From Perognathus longimembris pacificus (lineage: Eukaryota; Chordata; Mammalia; Rodentia; Heteromyidae): a DNA stretch of 64,000 nucleotides. The notes below the pieces were generated by a model. The model made no database searches and had not been told where the DNA came from. It saw nothing but the letters and a program-made list of their open reading frames with translations. The position numbers and the translations under genes are program-made. Of this stretch, positions 52,301 to 61,300 are shown piece by piece (within the stretch, counting starts at the first letter, position 1; every line of letters starts with the position of its first letter). The stretch spans positions 60,942,828 to 61,006,827 of the forward strand of contig NC_063172.1 of NCBI RefSeq assembly GCF_023159225.1, read 5' to 3'.

Positions 52301-55300
52301 TTTTATATTTATGCTGCTTGTCATCACAAATAGGTTCAATTTTAATTTGTCTTTGCACCTTAAATGTTACAATTCCTGTATCTATCCTACTGAGAAATGA
52401 TCTCTATGGTGGCCATAACCAAGGCCAGCAGTCTGGTTAGGTTGCCCTTGAAATATGATGACTGGCTCAAATCCATTTTAGGAGGGACTCTGCCACCTGG
52501 AAATATGCCCAGCTAGAAGGCTGGGGAGGGGTGACGGGATGTGAACCACGGCCCAAGCTCAGGAGGTCCACCACTGCCTATCTCTTCAAGGACTCCCATC
52601 CAATCTTCTGTGCCACAGGCTACTCACGGGAGTCCTGTGTACTGCACCTAAGAAATCTCCATGTCACCCTTCATCTTTCACTGATAGGTATTGAATGAGG
52701 GCTGTGGTGACTGAGTCTCTTGCGCTAACCTTTAAACCTGCTCCCAAACTCTCGCAGATCCAATCTCATATTTAGGGCTCCAAGGTTATTTTTCCTAAAG
52801 TAACACACTAGTTTTGACTTTATTCCAGAGAAAAGTTAGAATGCTTGAGGTTCCTTGTGAATGTGTTCCAAAATGCCATCTGTGGTATTGGTATTACCCA
52901 TCTTTTTTTTTCTTTTTCTTTTTCTCTTTTTTTTTTTTTTTTGGTCATGGGCTTGAACTCTGGGCCTGGGCACTGTCCCTGAGCTCTTCAGCTCAAGGCT
53001 ACCACGCGTCCACTTGAGCCACAGCGCCACTTTGGTTTTCTGGTAGTTAATTGGAGGTAAGAGTCTCATGGACTTTTCCTGCCCAGGCTGGCTTTGAACT
53101 GTGATCCTCAGACGTCAGCCTCCTCAGCAGCTAGGATTATAGGCATGAGCCACCAGCACCCAGTTAATTAACTCCTTTTATGATGACTGACTCTTCTCCT
53201 CCATATGCACTAAAGGATTTAGCTTCCCACAGCTATGTCTTTTATACATTGTCCCTTCTGCCCACCATACCCATATGCTATTCAACCATCAAGGATCATT
53301 TCAAATGATCCAAGGGGTTCTTCCAAAATCCCTTCCCCAATAGTTTCCACCAAAAATAATTTCCCCTACAAAATTTGTCTTTCATGATCTATCACAGCAA
53401 CCTCACAGAGAACAGGCAATGGCTCTGGTTTGTATTTACTTCATGCAAAATGTGTAACTCTGGTAGGGTAAAACAGACTGTCAAATGCACCCTGCTGGTC
53501 AGAGGAAACCAACCAGCAGCCATGCTGGAGGTGCAGATTCTCTCCTAATATATTTGGCATACAGTTCTCTTAGCTTGTGGGCCTTCAAAGTTCCCACCAG
53601 ACCCTACTGCCTCCCAACACTGCAGATGATACCAAGGGGTCAGAAGCTATTTATAGTCTTGCTCTCCTGGTCATTTCCAGTCATAGTATATGCTTGGCCT
53701 TAGAGATAAGTGGGTTCATAAGTGGCAAGTAATAAGTAAATGTTGAGGGACTAGCCCATACGTTGAATGAGCTAAACATGTGTGGAAGGGAAAAAAAGGC
53801 AATTACATGACAAACTGACAGAAACAGGTATTTTCAATGATGCCATATACAGGTATATTTGTCATGCATAGGTCCAGAGTTCTAAAATAAAAACAATAAA
53901 CAATGGGAGACTGCAGGACTTTCTGACTGTGGAAATTGCTCACCCACAAAATGGATTCCTCAATGAGGAAAGAACTGTGTATGTCTGAGCTTCAAGTTCA
54001 GGTTGTCCAGCACCATCAGAGGGTCTGTGATTAGAGGAAGCTGGCAGCCCAGCTACCCTCCAGAAACCCATGTCACCAGAGGACTTGCAGCTACACATCC
54101 CCTTTCCTAAACCCAGATGCTGTTTACTGGGCAGAAGTAGCCTTCCACCCTCGTGGTACACTTTCTGCGTGTGGGGTATGTACAGTATTGAGAAGAGAGT
54201 TCGCCAAGAAACACTGAGAAACCTATTATTTAAGAATAATGGAGCGTGAAGAACGAGCAGAGAACAGGCAATTAAAATTTTAAAAGAAACACCAGGAGAA
54301 TGTGTCACAGAGACCAAAAGTAAAGAAGGTTTCCCAAAATTCCATTCAACGGAAACAGAGTTAAAGTACTACAAGAATTACACAGTGGGCACTTGGGGTA
54401 AGAGGAAAAGAGGATCCCAGTGGCCCTGGCCTGAGAAGTTTCAGCAGATGAGAGGATGGCCGGGCAGGGGAGTTCAGCTCACGCCTAGGAAATAGCTCAA
54501 ATACAAATTAAGGCAATTTATCCGGATGGGCTTCTCTGTGGGAACCAAATCACTAAAACTATGTTTAAAAAGCTATACTTGGTAAGCATAAGCATTCAAA
54601 TAATACAATTATTATAGTGTAATTGCCTTTTAGGACAACTGCATAATGGTTTAATATTTTAAAAAATGAAAAAGAAAGAAAACTAACCTCTGACAGCCTC
54701 AAGAAGATCAGAGGTTTCAATAGCTTGGTAAGCATAAAATCTGCTTTAATTTCTATTTTTTTAATTAAAACTAAAAGTGTGTCGCTAAATGCTGGTGGCA
54801 CACACCTGTAATTCTAGCTACTCAGGAGGCTGAGCTCTGAGGATCAAGGTTCAAAGCCAACCTGGGCAGGAAAGTCTAGAAGGTGCTTATCCAATTAAAC
54901 AACAAAAAGCTGGAAGCAGAGCTGTGGCTCAAGTGGTAGAATACTAGTCTTGAGCAAAAAAGCTAAGAGACAGCATCCAGGTCCCAAGTTCAAGCCCTAG
55001 GACTGGCACCACAAAAAGAGAAGAGAAGAGAAGAGAAAAGAGAAGAGAGAAGAGAAGAGAAGGGGAGGGGAGGGGAGGGGAGGGGAGGGGAGGGGAGGGG
55101 AGGGGAGGGGGGAGGGGAGGGGAGGGGAGGGGAGGGGAGGAGGGGAGGAAGGAAGGATGGGTTAGCATTTCCCCCACCTTAGGTCCTCAGCTTCTCCCAT
55201 GAGGCCCCAGATCCACCCAGACCTAAACTCCCTTCCCTAGAACTATAATGGGCCACTCCTATTCACCATTAAGACCTACCCACTTCCCCTTTAGCCCCAG

Positions 55301-58300
55301 AGAAGCAGCCACCTGGATAAGGTGCAGCCGCCACGATGCTCACTCTCTCGTGGGAGATATGGCCCCACTAATAAACCTCCTTATGAACCTTCTCCTGTCC
55401 GTGACTATCTCTGTATGGTCCCCTGGGAGGGCTGAGACATATCATTTCAAGAAGGAAGAAAGGAAGAAAGGAAGGAAGGAAGGAAGGAAGGGAGGGAGGG
55501 AGGGAGGGAGGGAGGGAGGGAGGGAGGGAGGGAGGGGGAGGGAGGGGAAGGTGTGCTTACTATACAATGCTTTTTACTTAAAATTACAGCATGCCATAAT
55601 TCAAGGAGACCGTTCCAATCACACAAGGAGGACTACACTCCAGTATTCCAGCACTTATCCCCTCCCTCACTTCTCAATCCTCACTAAACAAAGGGGCAAA
55701 AATGCACTAGGGCAAAATGAACAGGAGCAGAAATAATAGCCTCTTAGAAATTGAGGAGCTGCTAAAGTGGACTCAAAGCTATAGGCAGAGGAAAGGTAGG
55801 GGCCAGCAACGAATATCACTGAAGCCATGTGCTGTGGTCTGAATGTTTCTATGCCCTCCAAAATGCATGTTGCAACTCAGTCCCAAAGGCAACAACACTG
55901 CAGATGGAACTTTCAGGAGGTGATTCATGAGGTCCCACCCTTCAGAAATGGCTTAGTGACTTACAAAGGAGCTCATGGGGCCCTTTTTGCCCTTCTGCCA
56001 GGTGAGGAGACAGTAACAAGGCACGACTATGGAGCCGAGTACAGGTCACATCAAATGCTAACTCTGCAGCCACCTTGACCTTGGACTTCAGACACAACTG
56101 TTCAAATGTACACCTATTATAAATTACCTTGCCTATGGTATTTTGTTATAGCAGACAAATGGAGTCAGATAGCCGGAAAGGCTCAAGAGATAAAGACATC
56201 AAATATTTGCCCATGGAAAGGTGCAGAGTGGGAAAGCACATGCAGGAAAATATACTTAAAGTCTCTAAGAGGATCTGTGATGCGTCTCCCTCCTAGTCCT
56301 CATAGCTGAGACGCTTCCTTATATTCTCTGACAGAAGAAAAATGGACACCAAGTGGTAATGCTCCCTGATCATGGCCAAGAGCCCACGGTGAGCTTGCCC
56401 TCCACCCCAAATAAAACCAAAACCAGAAAGGAAGCACGTTCCAGGGAAATCAACGAGACCTGTGAAGAGGCTTCCACAAGATGCTCAGTCCCTGCCAAAA
56501 CACATTACCATGAGGTCCACCCGACCCCCGTCCCTCCCTTGTGCTCAGAGCTGCTCCTTCACTTTTAGAGCCGTTCTCACATCTGTACAAGAAACCAAGG
56601 TCATCGGACATTTGATGAGAACCTCCAGAGTCAAAGACAGGGACCAAAGCAAGCGGGTGGAGGAGCCTAGAATAAACAGAGAACAGGAAAGAAGCAGTAG
56701 AGAAAAGAATGAAGAAAAAGTTTCACAGTCATGAAATACTGGATGCTATTTTTTTAAAGCTGTTTGCCAGTACTGAGCTTAAGCTCAAGGTCACAAGTTG
56801 TTCCTTAGCTTTTTCAGCCATAGCTGGTGCTACTCTACAAATTAAGCCACACTCTACTTCTACTTTGTTTGTTTGAGTTTTAGGGTTTTACCTGGTTGTT
56901 TAGAGATCAGGTCTGTCCAGGCTGGCTTCAAACAATGATCCTTAGATCACAGTTTTCTGAGTAGCCAGGACAGTAGGCATAATCTACACAATTGGTGACT
57001 GGCAGGGATGCTACAATTTTTAAGATTTTTTAATTCACAGAAAATCATATTTTAGAAATTAAAAATGTGAAGCTCTGTGAGGTAGCATACACCTGTAAGC
57101 TCAGAACACTTAGAACACTGAGACAGACGGTACATGAGTTCAAAGCAAAAATTAAACATATATATGATGCAAGCAAGTTAGCAAAAATTAAAAATTCAGT
57201 AGAAAATCTGAAAGATAGGAAATGGAAAAACCTACTATGAAATGGAAGAAAAGGCAAAAGCAAAGCAGAAATAACTGAACGAAATATAAAGGACAGAGAT
57301 AAAAACTAAGAAACATTTTTTTTTTATGGAGGCTTCACTATGTATGTATCATCTTGCCTCAGTCTACAGAGTTCGGGAATTGTAAGTGTGTGCTACCATA
57401 CTCATTTCAGGTAACTTATAAACAAGAAATATATTACAATTTCTGAGAAATAAAAGACACAATTATCCTGATTAAATGGACATGACCAGCACATAGAATG
57501 AAATAAATACCATGCAAAGACCTGTGGCTATCAAATTTCAAAACAGAAAGAAAGAGAAAACTATAAAAGCTTCCATACAGTAGAGGTAAGATGGGAGGGA
57601 AAAGGACACAGAGAGAGAAGACTGAAAGGTGTACGGCACTAGATTTTCCCAGCCCAAGACCAGGGCCAGAGAGACAGTGTGGAAATGACATCCAAATGAT
57701 GCTAAAAATCCCTTCCAAGCCAGACTGCCAGCCAGATAAATCCAGTCAATTCGAGAGGTCTAAACACAATCTTGTAGACACATCAGATTGCCCTACACTT
57801 ACCCTTCACCTGCCTCTCTGTTCAGGAAGTTCCTGGAACATAAACCTTAGAACAAATGAAACAAGAGGCTCTCCACCGTCAGGGAGCAGCCCTACAGGGG
57901 ACGGATCTAATTCAGGAGAGAAGGAAGCAAATACTGGAGACAATCGGAAGACTTTGCAGGTGTTCTATCCCTGAAGGGCCAGGCAGTGGCTGTAAATGAT
58001 GCGAGGGGAGGGAGGGATCCAGACCTGGAGTTACTTCACCAAGAAGAAGAAAGAAAGACAAGAGGGAAGGAGGGAAGACTATCTGATGACTGAGAATGTG
58101 CTGAGAGAGCTGTCATCCATCAGAATGTTTAGTATGAATTCATCACAGATAAATTTAAAAGCTAATAAAAAATAACTGCAGGAGAAAACATTGCTCAAAA
58201 AATGAAACAGAACATAGTCACAGCTGGAAAGAATTTAGACTCAGCTGGAAGTAATAGTTTCATCAGAACACTAAAAAACACAACACTGATTATTAATCTG

Positions 58301-61300
58301 AATAAAATGTATTTAAAAGTAAGGAGACAGACAGGTGCTGGTGGCTTATGTCTACAGTCCTAGCTACTCGGGAGTTTGAGATCTTAGGATGGCAGTTCAA
58401 AGCCATCCCAGACAAGAAAGCCCATGAAACTCTATCTCCAATTAACCACGAAACAAGCCAGAAGTGGAGCTGTGGCTCAAGTAGTAGAGCACTAGACTTG
58501 AGCCAAAAATTTCAGGAAGAGCAGCAGGTCATGAGCTCAAGCCCCAGGACCACAAGAAAAAAGAGGGTGTGTGACAATAAGGGAGGCACTCCATGAGAAT
58601 AGTAAGAGACTTGTCTTCATTTTCCAAATATTAATATCTAATATTTGAGGGAATCTTAACTATCAGAACACAACTGCATAAAGACAGCATTAAGAAATGT
58701 GGAGGTCACTATACATAAAATAGCTAAAAAGGTACAAGTACTTCAAAGTACATGTCACTAGGGAACAGAAACTGAAGGTGGAAAGGATCCGGTAAAACAG
58801 AGGGAGAGGAAAACAATAATACTCAACTATTATTATTATGCCATGTTCCATTTTCATAAAGATAAGACTTTAAAGAAATGACAGAGTGGTTAGGACTTCA
58901 AGACTATTTCGTTGAGAAGTGTAAATGACCTAAAAAAGTAATAAACTGGTCAAAACATGTTTTTCAGTGAACTTTTTTAAGGTATGTAGAACTATCAAAA
59001 GGGCCTCTGAGAAACAGCGCTGGGCCTCTGAACCAGGCACAGGCAGGAATTTCTTCCTCACTGGTGAGGAAGACTCAACACTTCCTGCCTCGATGGTTAG
59101 TATTCAATCATTTTCCAATACACTTCAAAAAACACATAATGTCTCATCATGGGTAACACCCCAAAATTCTGATTTAACTTCAACGCTAAGTTTGCTCTTT
59201 CTCTTTGACTAAGTACTTGTTACATCCAGAATCTCCTTAGGGAGCCCCAGCCTAGACTAACTCAACACAGGTGAGAACACCATGAACCTATGACTATCAT
59301 ATGGAATCTAAATTCACAATGAATAAAAATTAATTAAATTAATAAAAATTAATTAATTCCACAGTTGGAATCAGTACTTGCCCTGCTTAATATTGAGCTT
59401 TAAGATTTTATGGTGTAAAATGTCTAATTAGCAATGTGGATAAATTTTGGGCAATCCTTTTGTTTTTCAAACACATTAGTATGTATTTTAACATACTTTA
59501 ATTTTACATTCTTCCCAAAGGTAAAGATGATTCACTGTGAAAAGCATGATATTGATGTTGGTTTTTTTTTTTTTTTCTTAACCTGCTTTCCTCTCCCTTA
59601 CATTACATCAACTTCGCTGGAAACTATCCTTCTCCCCAAATCATTTCAGATCCATCTATCCCAAACAGGCTCAGATGGCAGGAGTAGGTGATTTAAAGAT
59701 AAATAAAACAAGAGCTTTACCATTTAAATCTTTGGCAGAGTTAGTGGAGGTTTCAGTGCTATTATTTAGTATTTGTCTTGTCATAGTACCATAGCAGAGA
59801 AAATTAGGTCAAAAAAATTTTATCAAAATAAACCTGAAGAGCAACAAGTCCTCGCCTTCCATTTCAGTCTTTAAACAGAACATTATCGAAACTATGTCAG
59901 CTAAATCAGCAAAATGAATAGCACTCAAAAGGTGCACAACAGTCCACCTGCTCGCCAGACCTATCCTATTTCACAAAGCACACATCCACCAACTGTAGTG
60001 GCTCCAGAAACATCATATAAAGCAAAATTTCAACCAAGATCTTGATTTCACCAGCCTCAGGAAACAATTCCCAAAACGTAAAGATAGCCTGAAAACATAG
60101 CTATGTTAGTTCTAGCTTTAAAATCGTCCAAGTTAAACCAAAGTTCATCAACCTCAGCAGGACCTCTAGTTTACAAAACACACAAGCTTCCTAAAATACC
60201 TGATTTTGACTTCAGGATAACCTGAATGGTGTGTCCATCATTGGTGACTTCACAGTCCCGGCAGACCACGTAATTTGGAGAGAGGCGGACATCCAGCAGG
60301 GAGGGGTCATATCTAGCTTCTCTGGAGTTTAGGTTAATAGGAGATTGGTATTCCCCATTGGCATCAGGGAACACCAAGCCCCACTCAACACCTAAGAGCA
60401 AAAAATAAAAATTAAAAAAATCAAGATTTAACATGGAAAAATGAGTTTAAACATTTCTCTGATCCTTGACGTTACAAAGAGGATTTCTGTGCATGTAGGG
60501 AACGATCTAATCTTAACCAGACACAATATTGCACACCAATGCACTATTCTGTTCTTTTGTAGTTGCCCACTAGCGGTAACATCCTACGGCTCTAAAACAT
60601 TTAGATCTGCTCGCGGTGATTGGAAAAGCAACCACAAAAGTGTTGAATTGCGTTCAACAGTTAGGAATTAGCTGTAACTTTCAACGTGGTGGGCATACGC
60701 CAACAAGTGTAATCGTGATGCTGGTGGACACATCTTCATAGAAATGAGACCGTAAGGCGTGCGCCTGCATGTATACACGTGTGTACACTGTATGCATACG
60801 CATTTCACATGTGCGTCTATGTACATGCAAAGCTGTAATAATTAAAATTGCATCTTCTCTATGGCAGTGATGGTTAGCTGCTAGGCCCCCTAGGTTGGCA
60901 AGGATAAATCCGGGAAAACAAGTTTCTTCTTTGTAAAAAGAAAAGTCAGCCTTCTTTTCGCCAAGCCCAGGGATCCCTTCTGAAATTCCGGACCTGTGTG
61001 GGGAAGAGTTGAGCACGTCGGTTCCCAAGCACGAACAGGACCAGAAAGCAAGTGGCCCGGCGACGCGTTGAGTAACAGCCACCGCTGCCCTTCTTGGCAG
61101 CGGCCGGGCCGCGGGGCTGACGCCGGGGACGGCAGCAGGTGCCACCGCCCGCCGGGACGGCCGGGGCCGGGCCGGGCCGGGGCGGGACGGCGGGGGAGCG
61201 GGCACCGCGGGCGGCGGCCGCACCTCCCCGGAGAGCCTCCCTCCCGCGCCGGGACCCCGGGAGCCCCCCCCCACCCCGAGCCGCGTGTCCCCCAACCCCC

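Larger units (their letters stand above)
45107..60199 (-). other. CA8: CA8 intron 2 (15.1 kb)
   Basis: Contains a solo ERV1-like LTR, a MaLR-type LTR, four IDL-Geo or B1-Geo SINEs within 47.6-51 kb, and two purine-rich arrays. Unfeatured stretches are 45110-46870, 48960-50280, 51000-51810, 51950-52900, 53170-54780, 55160-55440, 56170-56750, 57420-58330 and 58570-60199. Confidence 0.85.
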
